A stretch of DNA of 64,000 nucleotides, from assembly GCF_002236105.1 (NCBI RefSeq), contig NZ_NIWU01000004.1:248001-312000 (forward strand), in the 5' to 3' direction. The position numbers and the translations under genes are program-made. The notes beneath the pieces were generated by a model. It did not search any database. It had not been told where the DNA came from and was given only the letters and a program-made list of their open reading frames with translations. The DNA is from Pseudomonas umsongensis. Lineage in GTDB: Bacteria; Pseudomonadota; Gammaproteobacteria; Pseudomonadales; Pseudomonadaceae. Positions 7,352-16,330 of this stretch are shown here, in pieces; the stretch's first letter is position 1; every line of letters starts with the position of its first letter.

Positions 7352-9674
7352 ACGCAGGCTACCCTGGCTGTTCCTGATCCTGCTGCTGGCAGTGCTGGCG
7401 CTTGCCGGCTGGCAATGGCGCGACGGCGCCCCGCTGTCGGCCAACCTGATGGAGCTGGTGCCCGGCACCGCGCCGGATGCGCTGGAACTGCGTGCCGAAC
7501 AACGCATGCAGGAACCGCTGAATCGCGAAATGCTGGTGCTGGTTGGCCACACCGATCGCCAGCAAGCCATTGCCATGGCGCAAACACTGGGCGATCAGTG
7601 GCAAGCCAGCGGCCTGTTCGACAAGGTCCAATGGAACCTGCAAGCCGACTTGCCGGCCTTGCGCACGCAACTGCTGCAAGGCCGATTGGCCATGCTCGCG
7701 GCAGAAGATCGCGAGCAGTTGATCGAACACCCCGATGCTTTTATCCAGCAACGGGTGCAGGCGCTGTTTGACCCCTTCACCGGTTTCAGCCTGGTGCCGA
7801 GCCAGGATGACTGGCTGGGCCTGACCGGGCGCATCCAGAACAGCCAGCCACAGCACGGTGCCGTGCAACTGGACATTGGCAGTGGCGCCTTGATTGCCGA
7901 GCAAGATGGCAAGCACTGGGTGCTGCTGCGGGCGCGCGCCACCGGCAATGCTTTCGACATGAACCTGCCGCTGCAAGTGGCCGACCTGCTCCAGCACAGC
8001 CGTGAAGAGGCCGCCCGGGCCGATGTGCAACTGCTCGCCGCAAGTGGTTTGCTGTACGCGGCCAACGGCCAGCGCCAGGCTTCCCGTGAGATGACCTGGG
8101 TGGGGGGCGGTGCCACCGTCGGGATCCTGTTGTTGCTGTTGCTGGCTTTCCGCCGTTGGCGTGTCGTGCTGGCGTTTGTCCCGGTGCTGGTGGGCATGCT
8201 GTTCGGCGCGGTGGCCTGCGTGGCATTGTTCGGCCACATGCATGTGATGACGCTGGTGTTGGGTTCGAGCCTGATCGGTGTCGCCGTCGATTACCCGCTG
8301 CATTACCTGTCCAAGAGCTGGAGCCTGAAGCCCTGGCACAGTTGGCCGGCGCTACGCCTGACCTTGCCGGGCCTGACCCTGAGCCTGGTCACCAGCGCCA
8401 TCGGCTACCTGGCCCTGGCCTGGACGCCCTTCCCGGCGCTGACCCAGATTGCCGTGTTCTCGGCGGCGGGACTGCTCGGTGCCTATTTGTCCGCGGTGTG
8501 CCTGCTGCCGGCGCTGCTCAAGGGTGCCGAGCTGCGCCCGGCGCAATGGCCGCTGCGCCTTAGCGAATTTTTACTGGGACGCCGCGAAGCGTTGCTCAGG
8601 CATTTGAGCACGCCGGTATTGCTGGCACTGCTGATCGCTTTTTGTGCCGGCGGCCTGGTGCAGCTCGAGACCCGCAACGACATCCGCCAATGGGTGGGCG
8701 CCCCGCAGCAGTTGACTGACGAAGCGCAGACCATTGCGCGAATCACGGGCTATCAACCCACCAGCCAGTTTTTCCTGGTGCAGGCGGCCGATCAACAGCA
8801 ACTGCTCGAACGCCAGGGCGCCCTGAGTGAACGCCTGGATCAGTTGGTTGGCCTGCAGAAACTCCAGGGTTACCTGTCGCTCAACCAACTGGTCAGCCCG
8901 CCCAGCGAACAGCGCAAGGTGCGTGAGGCGTTGAGCAAATTGCCGGCGTTTTGGCAGCCGTTACTCGATATCGGCGTACCGGCACAGGCGCTGCAAGCAG
9001 AGTTGAGCCAATTGCAGGCCCTGCCCATCGAAGACATCGACAGCGCACTGGCCGGCCCCTTAGCCGAGCCTTATCGCCTGTTGTGGCTGGGGCCGACCGC
9101 TGACGGCGTGGCGGCGATGGTCAGCCTGCAGGGCCTGAACAATCCTGCCCTGTTGCGGGTACAGGCCGAAGATTTGCCGGGCGTGAAGCTGGTGGATCGA
9201 CTGGGCGAATTGAACAACGTGTTCGCCGCCACCCAGGTCAGTGCCGCAGAACTGAAACTCGCCTCCTGCGCGCTGATCGTCCTGGTGCTTGCCCTGCCGT
9301 TCGGTCTTGGCGGCGCGTTGCGCATTGTGTCCCTGCCATTGCTGGCGGCGTTGTGCAGCCTGGCCAGTCTCGGCTGGCTGGGACAGCCATTGACCCTCTT
9401 CAGCCTGTTCGGCCTGCTGCTGGTGACGGCGATCAGCGTCGACTACGCCATCCTCATGCGCGAACAGGTCGGCGGCGCCGCCGTGAGCCTGTTGGGCACT
9501 TTGCTGGCGGCACTGACCACCTGGCTGTCCTTCGGCCTGCTGGCAGTGTCGAGCACGCCAGCGGTGAGTAACTTCGGCCTGTCGGTAAGCCTGGGCCTGA
9601 TCTTCAGCTTCCTGCTCGCGCCCTGGGCCGGTCGCCAGGTGCATGCCGCCAGTATCACGGAACCGACAACATGA
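7335..9674 (+). CDS. MMPL/RND-family lipid exporter (ApeN-like)
   Basis: The 779-residue protein has the layout of an MMPL transporter: one N-terminal helix, a long soluble periplasmic domain to about residue 255, a bundle of about five helices with GVAVDYPLHYL, a second periplasmic domain, and a final helical bundle with AISVDYAILM. The two VDY motifs in equivalent helices fit the proton-relay aspartates of this superfamily. It probably exports or flips the polyene lipid together with the LolA-like carrier. It overlaps the preceding gene by 17 bases and the following one by 4. Confidence 0.87.
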   Translation: MTLPSERRLPWLFLILLLAVLALAGWQWRDGAPLSANLMELVPGTAPDALELRAEQRMQEPLNREMLVLVGHTDRQQAIAMAQTLGDQWQASGLFDKVQWNLQADLPALRTQLLQGRLAMLAAEDREQLIEHPDAFIQQRVQALFDPFTGFSLVPSQDDWLGLTGRIQNSQPQHGAVQLDIGSGALIAEQDGKHWVLLRARATGNAFDMNLPLQVADLLQHSREEAARADVQLLAASGLLYAANGQRQASREMTWVGGGATVGILLLLLLAFRRWRVVLAFVPVLVGMLFGAVACVALFGHMHVMTLVLGSSLIGVAVDYPLHYLSKSWSLKPWHSWPALRLTLPGLTLSLVTSAIGYLALAWTPFPALTQIAVFSAAGLLGAYLSAVCLLPALLKGAELRPAQWPLRLSEFLLGRREALLRHLSTPVLLALLIAFCAGGLVQLETRNDIRQWVGAPQQLTDEAQTIARITGYQPTSQFFLVQAADQQQLLERQGALSERLDQLVGLQKLQGYLSLNQLVSPPSEQRKVREALSKLPAFWQPLLDIGVPAQALQAELSQLQALPIEDIDSALAGPLAEPYRLLWLGPTADGVAAMVSLQGLNNPALLRVQAEDLPGVKLVDRLGELNNVFAATQVSAAELKLASCALIVLVLALPFGLGGALRIVSLPLLAALCSLASLGWLGQPLTLFSLFGLLLVTAISVDYAILMREQVGGAAVSLLGTLLAALTTWLSFGLLAVSSTPAVSNFGLSVSLGLIFSFLLAPWAGRQVHAASITEPTT

Positions 9675-10831
9675 TGATCGCGCTGTTTTGGGCGATGGCC
9701 CTGGTACTGTTCGCCGTAGCGACCCGGGTCGGTCGCCATTTTGGCCTGATTCCAATCGTCAGCCAGTTGCTGCTGGCGACCCTCGGCTTGCCATTGCTGA
9801 TGTACTTCTGGATCGAACCGCAATGGCAACTGAGCGGCGCGGCGCTGGTGTCACCGTCCTGGCTGAAGAACCTCTACAGCCTGAGTTTCGCGCTGCTGCT
9901 GGGCTATATCCTCAGCGATGTGATCGATCTGCAACTGGACCGCCAGAGCCTGAAAATCGCCCTGCCAAGTTTCTGCATTCCGTTTGCCTGCGGCCTCGCG
10001 ACGGCCATCTGGCTGCTGCCACCGCAACCCTGGATCAGTTCGCTGGCGGTCGGCCTGCTGTTCGCCATTACCGCGATCCCGGTGTTGTACCTGTACCTGC
10101 GGCACATCGCTTACCCGCACGCCGCCACCCGGCGACTGGTGCAGACTGCGATCATCATCGACCTGACTTGCTGGACCCTGTTCGCTTTCGCCCAGGGCAG
10201 CCTGCACCTGAGCAGCCTGTTGCTACCCTTGGCCGGGGCCTGCCTGCCCGTGCTCCTGCGGCTGCTGGGCCTGCGTCAAACCTGGCTGTACAGCCTGGGC
10301 TTTTTCGCGTTACTGGTGGTCGCCGAGCACTACAAGCTCAATGCCCTCATTTTCGGCATCGTTTATGTACTGATCATGGCAGCACTCAAGGCACCGCTTG
10401 TCCTGCCGTTGCCGGCAATCTGGATGAGTCGCTTGCAGACGTACATCGCCATTCCACTGATACTCACCTTCGGTATCGTCCAGATCAACGTGCACAGCGC
10501 AATGGACAGCCTCGGCTGGGTGCAGCTGGCGGCCCTGCTGCTGTTGCCGATTGCCAGCAAGCTGCTGGGCAACTGGCTTGGCCTTGGCTGGGCCGGTGCC
10601 TCGTTCCAGGGCGCCAGCCGCTGGCGTGAAAGCATATTGCTGAATATTCGCGGCTTGAGCGAGATCGTCTTTCTCAACCTGCTGCTGCAACAACAGCTCA
10701 TCAGCCCGGCGCTGTACTTTGCGTTGATGCTGATGGGCCTGGTCGCGACCCTGCTGCCGGCACTGGCCGGCATGCACCGTATCCCATTGATAGCTGCCGC
10801 CCCGGCAAGGAGCCCCCATGCCAATCGTTGA
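9671..10831 (+). CDS. Cation/proton antiporter-like membrane protein
   Basis: The 386-residue protein is almost entirely hydrophobic with about 11-12 helices. The segment ITAIPVLYLYLRH followed by LVQTAIIIDLTCW resembles the unwound-helix and ion-binding region of CPA-type sodium/proton antiporters, but only one acidic residue is present where many members have DD or ND. No cytosolic regulatory domain follows. It is coupled to genes on both sides (overlaps of 4 and 14 bases). The role in the cluster is unknown; it could energise export or move a pathway intermediate. The family assignment is moderate. Confidence 0.65.
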   Translation: MMIALFWAMALVLFAVATRVGRHFGLIPIVSQLLLATLGLPLLMYFWIEPQWQLSGAALVSPSWLKNLYSLSFALLLGYILSDVIDLQLDRQSLKIALPSFCIPFACGLATAIWLLPPQPWISSLAVGLLFAITAIPVLYLYLRHIAYPHAATRRLVQTAIIIDLTCWTLFAFAQGSLHLSSLLLPLAGACLPVLLRLLGLRQTWLYSLGFFALLVVAEHYKLNALIFGIVYVLIMAALKAPLVLPLPAIWMSRLQTYIAIPLILTFGIVQINVHSAMDSLGWVQLAALLLLPIASKLLGNWLGLGWAGASFQGASRWRESILLNIRGLSEIVFLNLLLQQQLISPALYFALMLMGLVATLLPALAGMHRIPLIAAAPARSPHANR

Positions 10832-12065
10832 AATGCAACGTCGCCAGATCGTGGTCATCGGTGCAGGTCCGTCCGGCGCCATCGTCGCCGCGCTGCTCAA
10901 GCGCAAGGGACATGATGTACTGGTGATCGAGCGCCAGCATTTCCCGCGCTTTTCCATCGGCGAAAGCCTGCTGTCCCACTGCCTGGATTTCGTTGAAGAA
11001 GCAGGCATGCTCGACGCCGTCAATGCTGCGGGCTTCCAATTGAAAACCGGGGCCGCGTTTGCCTGGGGCGAGCGTTACAGCACGTTCGATTTCGGCGACA
11101 CTTTCACTCAGGGCAAGCCGACGACTTTTCAGGTGCAGCGCGCGGATTTCGACAAACTGCTGGCCGATCAGGCCGCACTGCAAGGCGTTGAAATCCGCTA
11201 TGGCGAAACCATCGTCAGCGTCGATATCGACCAGGCCAAACCGCTGCTTGGCGTACGTCGCGAAGACGGCAGCGAGTACCACATCGACGCTGACTTCATG
11301 CTCGACGCCAGCGGATACGGTCGCGTCCTCCCGCGCTTGCTCGACCTTGAAGCACCGTCGAATTTCCCGGTGCGCCAGGCGGTGTTCACCCATGTCGAAG
11401 ACCGCATCGTCCACCCGAACTTCGATCGCACCAAGATCCTCATCACCACCCATCCTGTCCAGCGTGACATCTGGTTCTGGACCATTCCGTTCAGCGGCGG
11501 CCGCTGCTCGGTCGGCGTGGTGGCCGCCGCGGAACATTTCGAAGGTCGCAGCGATAACCTCGACGATTGCCTGCGCGGCTTCATTGCCGAGACGCCCAGC
11601 CTGGCCGGGGTACTGGACAACGCCGTATGGGACACGCCAGCACGCACCATCGGCGGTTACTCCGCCAACGTGAAAACCCTGCACGGGCCTGGTTTTGCGT
11701 TGCTGGGTAATGCGGCGGAATTCCTCGACCCGGTGTTTTCCTCTGGCGTGACCATCGCCATGCGCTCGGCGAGCATGGCCGCGGGGGTGCTGCACCGTCA
11801 GCTGCAAGGCGAGTCCGTGGACTGGCAGCGTGAATTCGCCGAACCGCTCAAGCGCGGGGTCGATACGTTCCGCTGCTACGTCGAGAGCTGGTACGCCGGG
11901 ACTTTCCAGGACGTGATTTACTACCCGGATGGCAATGCGGAAATCCGCCGCATGATCAGCTCGATCCTCGCCGGCTATGCCTGGGACGAGCGCAATCCAT
12001 TCGTCGCCGAACCGAAACGTCGCCTGCGGATGTTGTCAGAACTCTGTGCAAGGGATGCGACATGA
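10818..12065 (+). CDS. FAD-dependent oxidoreductase, tryptophan-halogenase-like
   Basis: The 415-residue protein starts with a Rossmann FAD-binding motif, VVIGAGPSGAIVA, followed by VIERQHFPRFSIGESLL, the signature of the halogenase/geranylgeranyl-reductase group of flavoproteins. WFWTIP is present where flavin-dependent halogenases have GWxWxIP, with Ile in place of the first Gly. Related genes occur in xanthomonadin-type clusters. It may halogenate, hydroxylate or desaturate the aryl head or chain; the sequence does not decide between these. The start at 10818 overlaps the previous gene; the stop overlaps a tiny ORF (ATGA). Confidence 0.75.
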   Translation: MPIVEMQRRQIVVIGAGPSGAIVAALLKRKGHDVLVIERQHFPRFSIGESLLSHCLDFVEEAGMLDAVNAAGFQLKTGAAFAWGERYSTFDFGDTFTQGKPTTFQVQRADFDKLLADQAALQGVEIRYGETIVSVDIDQAKPLLGVRREDGSEYHIDADFMLDASGYGRVLPRLLDLEAPSNFPVRQAVFTHVEDRIVHPNFDRTKILITTHPVQRDIWFWTIPFSGGRCSVGVVAAAEHFEGRSDNLDDCLRGFIAETPSLAGVLDNAVWDTPARTIGGYSANVKTLHGPGFALLGNAAEFLDPVFSSGVTIAMRSASMAAGVLHRQLQGESVDWQREFAEPLKRGVDTFRCYVESWYAGTFQDVIYYPDGNAEIRRMISSILAGYAWDERNPFVAEPKRRLRMLSELCARDAT

Positions 12066-12112
12066 GCGACTTGAGCAACGTGCTGCGCAAGCCCGTTGAA
12101 GGGTGTGCCTGA
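12062..12112 (+). CDS. Possible 16-residue coupled ORF
   Basis: The frame MSDLSNVLRKPVEGCA begins at an ATG overlapping the oxidoreductase stop (ATGA) and ends at a TGA overlapping the ATG of the lipoprotein gene (ATGA). It therefore bridges the two genes exactly, with no gap. It has no recognisable domain and may be a remnant of a lost gene, a translational relay, or chance. No homology can be claimed. Confidence 0.3.
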   Translation: MSDLSNVLRKPVEGCA

Positions 12113-12594
12113 TGATTCGAGTTCTGCTGCTCGGCTGCATCCTGCTGCTGAGCGCCTGCGCGAGCCAGGCGCCACTGCCCGCGCAGACCCCAAGCATGGC
12201 GTTGCCGCTGCAATTGCACATCCAGCGCCTGCAGGCCGAACAACGCCAGGACTGGGTACTGGTCATCCAGCGTGAAGGCCCTGCCATACGCTGGTCGATG
12301 ATGGACTTGCTGGGTATTCCGCAGGCCCGCCAGAAACTGGTCGATAGCCATTGGCAAGCCGATGGCCTGTTGCCGCCTAACCCGGAAGCCCGTGAGCTGT
12401 TCGCCGCGTTGCTGTTTGCACTGACCCCCAGGGATGAACTGCCTGGCAACTATCCAAAGGCGTGGCAATACGGGGCGCAACGCTCGCTGCCAGCGCGCTG
12501 GGACGTCCGTTATTCACAACCATTGAGCTTCGAATTGAATTTGCCCAAAGGCCCGAAATATCTAATCACCCCCCTGAGCGGTGACGCACCATGA
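12112..12594 (+). CDS. Outer-membrane lipoprotein, DUF3261-type
   Basis: The 160-residue protein has a classical lipoprotein signal: MIRVLLLGCILLLSACAS with the lipobox LSAC and the acylated cysteine at residue 17. The mature part is small and soluble, without known catalytic motifs. A DUF3261 lipoprotein is a regular member of aryl polyene clusters, so it probably takes part in outer-membrane insertion of the pigment lipid together with the LolA-like protein. The ATG at 12112 is chosen over an in-frame codon 9 bases earlier because it starts directly with the basic n-region. Confidence 0.8.
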   Translation: MIRVLLLGCILLLSACASQAPLPAQTPSMALPLQLHIQRLQAEQRQDWVLVIQREGPAIRWSMMDLLGIPQARQKLVDSHWQADGLLPPNPEARELFAALLFALTPRDELPGNYPKAWQYGAQRSLPARWDVRYSQPLSFELNLPKGPKYLITPLSGDAP

Positions 12595-13784
12595 CGGCTT
12601 ACCTCAATGCCCTCGGGGTCGTCTGCGCCCTGGGCCGTGACAAACAAGAAGTCGCCCGCCACCTGTTCGCCGGCGATTGCTCAGGCATGCGCAGCGAAGC
12701 CGGCTGGGTGCCAGAGCGTTCATTACCGGTAGGCGCGGTGCGTGGCGATCTCGTGCCGATTCCCGCAGAACTGGCCTGCCAACGCAGTCGCAACAATCAA
12801 TTGCTGATGGAGGCCACGCTGCAAATTCGCGGTGACATCGATCAGGCCATCCAGACCTACGGCCGCGATCGCATCGGCATCGTGCTGGGCACCAGTACGT
12901 CGGGCATCGACGAAGCCAGCCAGGGCCTGGCTCGCTACGTGCGCGAACAGCAATTTCCGGCGCAATACGACTATCAGCAACAGGAACTCGGCGCACCGGC
13001 AAACTTTCTCGCCGACTGGCTGCAAGTAAGCGGCCCGGCCTATGTGATTTCCACTGCCTGCACCTCCAGCGCACGCGCATTGATGAGTGCCCAGCGCCTG
13101 CTCGATCTGGGCATGTGCGATGTGGTGCTGTGCGGTGGAGTCGACACACTGTGCAAGCTGACGCTCAACGGCTTCTCGGCACTCGAAGCCGTGTCCGGGC
13201 AGCGCTGCAATCCGTTTTCAGTGAACCGCAACGGCATCAATATCGGCGAAGCAGCCGTGCTGTTCCTGATGAGCAAGCAGCCTGGCGACCAGCCGATTGC
13301 CCTGCTTGGCAGTGGCGCCAGTTCCGATGCGCACCACATTTCCGCGCCAGAACCCACCGGCCGCGGCGCCCAACAGGCAATGCGCAAGGCCTTGAGCCGG
13401 GCCAGACTGCGGCCTGAGCAAATCGCCTACCTGAACCTGCATGGCACCGCCACCCAACACAACGACGCCATGGAAAGCCACGCAGTGGCGGCGGTGTTCC
13501 CGGCCGGCGTGCCCTGTTCTTCGACCAAGCCCATGACCGGCCATACCCTTGGCGCGGCCGGCGCGCTGGAAGCCGCCTTCTGCTGGTTGAGCCTGAGTGA
13601 CGACAACCGCGAGCACCTCCTGGCCCCGCATGTCTGGGACGGCCGAGCCGATCCCGAGCTGCCCACCCTCAAATGGGTGACTCCCGCCGATCGCCTGGCG
13701 TCCACTGGACCTCGCTACCTGATGAGCAACTCCTTCGCCTTCGGTGGCAACAACGTCAGCCTGATTATCGGAGACGCCCCATGA
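12591..13784 (+). CDS. Beta-ketoacyl-ACP synthase, first of two
   Basis: This 397-residue condensing enzyme of the KAS I/II (FabB/FabF) fold has the nucleophile Cys157 in ISTACTSSAR and both catalytic histidines, in NLHGTATQHND and KPMTGHTLGAAGALE. The intact C-H-H triad means it is a true ketosynthase, not a chain-length factor. It would condense malonyl-ACP with the growing polyene acyl-ACP. It starts within the end of the lipoprotein gene (4-base overlap) and is coupled to the dehydratase downstream. It matches the ApeO position. Confidence 0.9.
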   Translation: MTAYLNALGVVCALGRDKQEVARHLFAGDCSGMRSEAGWVPERSLPVGAVRGDLVPIPAELACQRSRNNQLLMEATLQIRGDIDQAIQTYGRDRIGIVLGTSTSGIDEASQGLARYVREQQFPAQYDYQQQELGAPANFLADWLQVSGPAYVISTACTSSARALMSAQRLLDLGMCDVVLCGGVDTLCKLTLNGFSALEAVSGQRCNPFSVNRNGINIGEAAVLFLMSKQPGDQPIALLGSGASSDAHHISAPEPTGRGAQQAMRKALSRARLRPEQIAYLNLHGTATQHNDAMESHAVAAVFPAGVPCSSTKPMTGHTLGAAGALEAAFCWLSLSDDNREHLLAPHVWDGRADPELPTLKWVTPADRLASTGPRYLMSNSFAFGGNNVSLIIGDAP

Positions 13785-14242
13785 TTGATTGGCCGCTCGC
13801 CGAACTGCTGCCCCATGCTGGCGACATGATTCTCATCGAGCAGATCCTGGCATTCGATGAAGAGCAGATTCATACACGCCTCAGGGTCAAGCCCGACGGT
13901 CTGTTCAATTTGCCCGACGGCAGCCTGCCGGCCTGGGTCGGGATTGAACTCATGGCCCAGAGCGTCGCGGCCTTCGCCGGTTGCCATGCGCGCCAGCGCG
14001 GCGATGCAACGCAGCTGGGCTTTTTGCTCGGCTCTCGCAAGTTCGAATGCAACGTCGACCGTTTTCCCGCCGGCACCGAACTGACCCTGCATGGCATCCG
14101 CTCCCTGGAAGATGACAACGGCATGGGCGTGTTCGAGTGCCACATCAACGCACCCGGCATTCACGCCAGCGCCCGCCTGAACGTGTATCGCCCGCCTCAG
14201 GCGGCTCAATATCTTGATGAATCCGAAGGAGTCCAGTCATGA
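13781..14242 (+). CDS. 3-hydroxyacyl-ACP dehydratase (ApeP-like)
   Basis: The 153-residue hotdog-fold protein has LLPHAGDMILIEQ near the N-terminus, with His12 as likely catalytic residue, and AWVGIELMAQSVAAFAG, whose glutamate completes the FabA/FabZ-type site. It is the second dehydratase of the cluster, besides the domain fused to the adenylation enzyme. Removing water after each reduction, without a later enoyl reduction, would yield the conjugated polyene. ATGA overlaps couple it to the ketosynthase before it and the ketoreductase after it. Confidence 0.87.
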   Translation: MIDWPLAELLPHAGDMILIEQILAFDEEQIHTRLRVKPDGLFNLPDGSLPAWVGIELMAQSVAAFAGCHARQRGDATQLGFLLGSRKFECNVDRFPAGTELTLHGIRSLEDDNGMGVFECHINAPGIHASARLNVYRPPQAAQYLDESEGVQS

Positions 14243-14967
14243 CTGAATTCGTACTGGTCACCGGTTCCAGCCGTGGCATCGGCCGCGCCATCGCCCTGCG
14301 CCTGGCCCAGGCCGGGCATGACATCGTGCTGCATTGCCGCAGTGGCCTGGCGGATGCCCAAGCCGTACAAGTCGAAATCGAGACCCTGGGTCGCACTGCG
14401 CGCATCCTGCAATTCGATGTGTCCGACCGCGCCGGCTGCAAAGCCATCCTTGAGGCCGACGTCGAAACCCATGGCGCCTACTACGGCGTGGTGCTCAACG
14501 CCGGGCTGACACGTGACGGTGCTTTTCCGGCGCTGAGCGAGGATGATTGGGATGTGGTGATGCGCACCAACCTCGACGGTTTCTACAACGTGCTGCACCC
14601 GGTGATGATGCCGATGATCCGTCGTCGCGCTGCCGGGCGAATCGTTTGCATCACGTCGGTGTCCGGCTTGATCGGCAATCGCGGCCAGGTCAACTACAGC
14701 GCCTCGAAGGCCGGGTTGATCGGCGCGGCGAAGGCGTTGGCGATCGAGTTGGGCAAGCGCAAGATCACCGTCAACTGTGTCGCACCCGGCCTGATCGACA
14801 CAGCCATGCTCGATGAAAACGTGCCGGTGGAAGAACTGATGAAAATGATCCCCGCACAACGCATGGGCACCCCGGAAGAGGTGGCCGGCGCGGTGAATTT
14901 CCTGATGTCGGCGGAAGCCTCGTACATCACCCGGCAGGTGCTGGCCGTCAACGGAGGCCTGTGCTGA
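14239..14967 (+). CDS. 3-ketoacyl-ACP reductase, FabG family (ApeQ-like)
   Basis: The 242-residue short-chain dehydrogenase has the NADPH-binding motif TGSSRGIG at the N-terminus, VLNAG in the middle, and the catalytic Ser and YSASK in ITSVSGLIGNRGQVNYSASK. It reduces 3-ketoacyl-ACP to 3-hydroxyacyl-ACP. No enoyl reductase gene is seen in the cluster, in line with retention of double bonds. It is coupled to flanking genes by short overlaps. Confidence 0.92.
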   Translation: MTEFVLVTGSSRGIGRAIALRLAQAGHDIVLHCRSGLADAQAVQVEIETLGRTARILQFDVSDRAGCKAILEADVETHGAYYGVVLNAGLTRDGAFPALSEDDWDVVMRTNLDGFYNVLHPVMMPMIRRRAAGRIVCITSVSGLIGNRGQVNYSASKAGLIGAAKALAIELGKRKITVNCVAPGLIDTAMLDENVPVEELMKMIPAQRMGTPEEVAGAVNFLMSAEASYITRQVLAVNGGLC

Positions 14968-16193
14968 TGAAACGTGTCGTCGTCACCGGCATGGCCGGCA
15001 TCACCTCGCTGGGCAGCGATTGGGCAACCATCGCCGACCACTTCGCAGCCAACCGCAGCGGCATTCGCCGCATGGACGAATGGGACCGCTTCACTGAACT
15101 CAATACGCGCCTGGCCGGGCCCATCGATGACTTCATCGTGCCGAGCCACTGGACGCGCAAACAACTGCGCAGCATGGGCCGCGTTTCGCGACTGGCCGTC
15201 GGCGCAGCGGAGCGGGCGTTGGCCGATGCCGGATTGCTCGGTGACGAATCGATCAAGGACGGGCGCATGGGCGTTGCCTGCGGGTCCTCCACGGGCAGCA
15301 CCGACGAGATCAAGGCCTTCGGCAACATGTTGCTGAACTCGGTGGCCGAAGGCCTGAACGCCAACTCCTACGTGCGCATGATGCCGCACACCACCGCGGC
15401 CAACATCAGCATCTTCTTCGGCCTCACCGGCCGCCTGATCCCCACCTCCAGCGCCTGCACCAGCGGCAGCCAGGGCATCGGCTACGCCTACGAAGCCATC
15501 AAGTTCGGCCGCCTGCCGTTGATGCTCGCTGGCGGTGCCGAGGAACTGTGCCCGACCGAAGCCATGGTGTTCGACGCACTCTACGCCACCAGCCTGAAAA
15601 ACAACGCCCCGCACACTACCCCGCGTCCCTATGACAAAGGGCGCGACGGCCTGGTGATCGGTGAAGGCGGCGGCATGCTGGTGCTCGAAGAACTGGAACA
15701 CGCGCTGGCGCGAGGTGCCCGTATTCATGCCGAACTCGTTGGTTTCGGCAGCAATGCCGACGGCCAGCACACCACCCGCCCGGAGCAAGTCACCATGCGC
15801 CGGGCCATGGAGTTGGCCCTGGAAGATGCGGGCTTGAGCCCTGCCGACATCGGCTACGTCAACGGTCACGGCACGGCCACCGAACAGGGCGACATCGCCG
15901 AAACCCTGGCCACCAGCAGCCTGTTTGGCGAACACATGCCGATCAGCTCACAAAAGAGCTTCCTCGGCCACACGCTCGGCGCCTGCGGTGCGCTGGAGTC
16001 CTGGTTCAGCATCGAAATGATGAACAGCGACCTGTACGCCCACACCTTGAACCTTGACGAAGTCGACCCGCATTGCGGCAAGCTCGACTACCTGCGCGGC
16101 GAGTTCCGGCAGATGAGCAATCAGTACGTGATGAACAATAATTTTGCGTTTGGCGGGGTGAATACGTCGTTGATTTTCAAACGCTGGGCGTAG
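14967..16193 (+). CDS. Beta-ketoacyl-ACP synthase, second (ApeR-like)
   Basis: The 408-residue protein is FabF-like, with the nucleophile in SSACTSGSQG and histidines in NGHGTATEQGD and KSFLGHTLGACGALE. It is thus catalytically complete. It differs from the KS at 12591-13784 and is probably a separate functional enzyme, for example for initiation. The ATG at 14967 shares its first base with the previous stop (TGATG); an in-frame GTG two codons earlier is possible. It is the last gene of the operon, followed directly by a REP pair. Confidence 0.9.
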   Translation: MKRVVVTGMAGITSLGSDWATIADHFAANRSGIRRMDEWDRFTELNTRLAGPIDDFIVPSHWTRKQLRSMGRVSRLAVGAAERALADAGLLGDESIKDGRMGVACGSSTGSTDEIKAFGNMLLNSVAEGLNANSYVRMMPHTTAANISIFFGLTGRLIPTSSACTSGSQGIGYAYEAIKFGRLPLMLAGGAEELCPTEAMVFDALYATSLKNNAPHTTPRPYDKGRDGLVIGEGGGMLVLEELEHALARGARIHAELVGFGSNADGQHTTRPEQVTMRRAMELALEDAGLSPADIGYVNGHGTATEQGDIAETLATSSLFGEHMPISSQKSFLGHTLGACGALESWFSIEMMNSDLYAHTLNLDEVDPHCGKLDYLRGEFRQMSNQYVMNNNFAFGGVNTSLIFKRWA

Positions 16194-16212
16194 GCGGCGA
16201 GCGCACTTCAAT

Positions 16213-16318
16213 CCCTGTAGGAGCGAGCATGCTCGCGATGGACTAAAGAACGCCGCGTGTCACCAGGAAACAAGCGTCATCGTTGACGACCATCGCGAGC
16301 ATGCTCGCTCCTACAGGG
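16213..16318. repeat. REP inverted pair after the aryl polyene operon
   Basis: The arms read CCCTGTAGGAGCGAGCATGC and its complement GCATGCTCGCTCCTACAGGG, each extended by CGCGATGG/CCATCGCG, with a spacer of about 50 bases. It fills the gap between two convergent genes and may act as a transcription or RNA-decay barrier. Confidence 0.9.
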
Positions 16319-16330
16319 ACGGTGCAGCCT

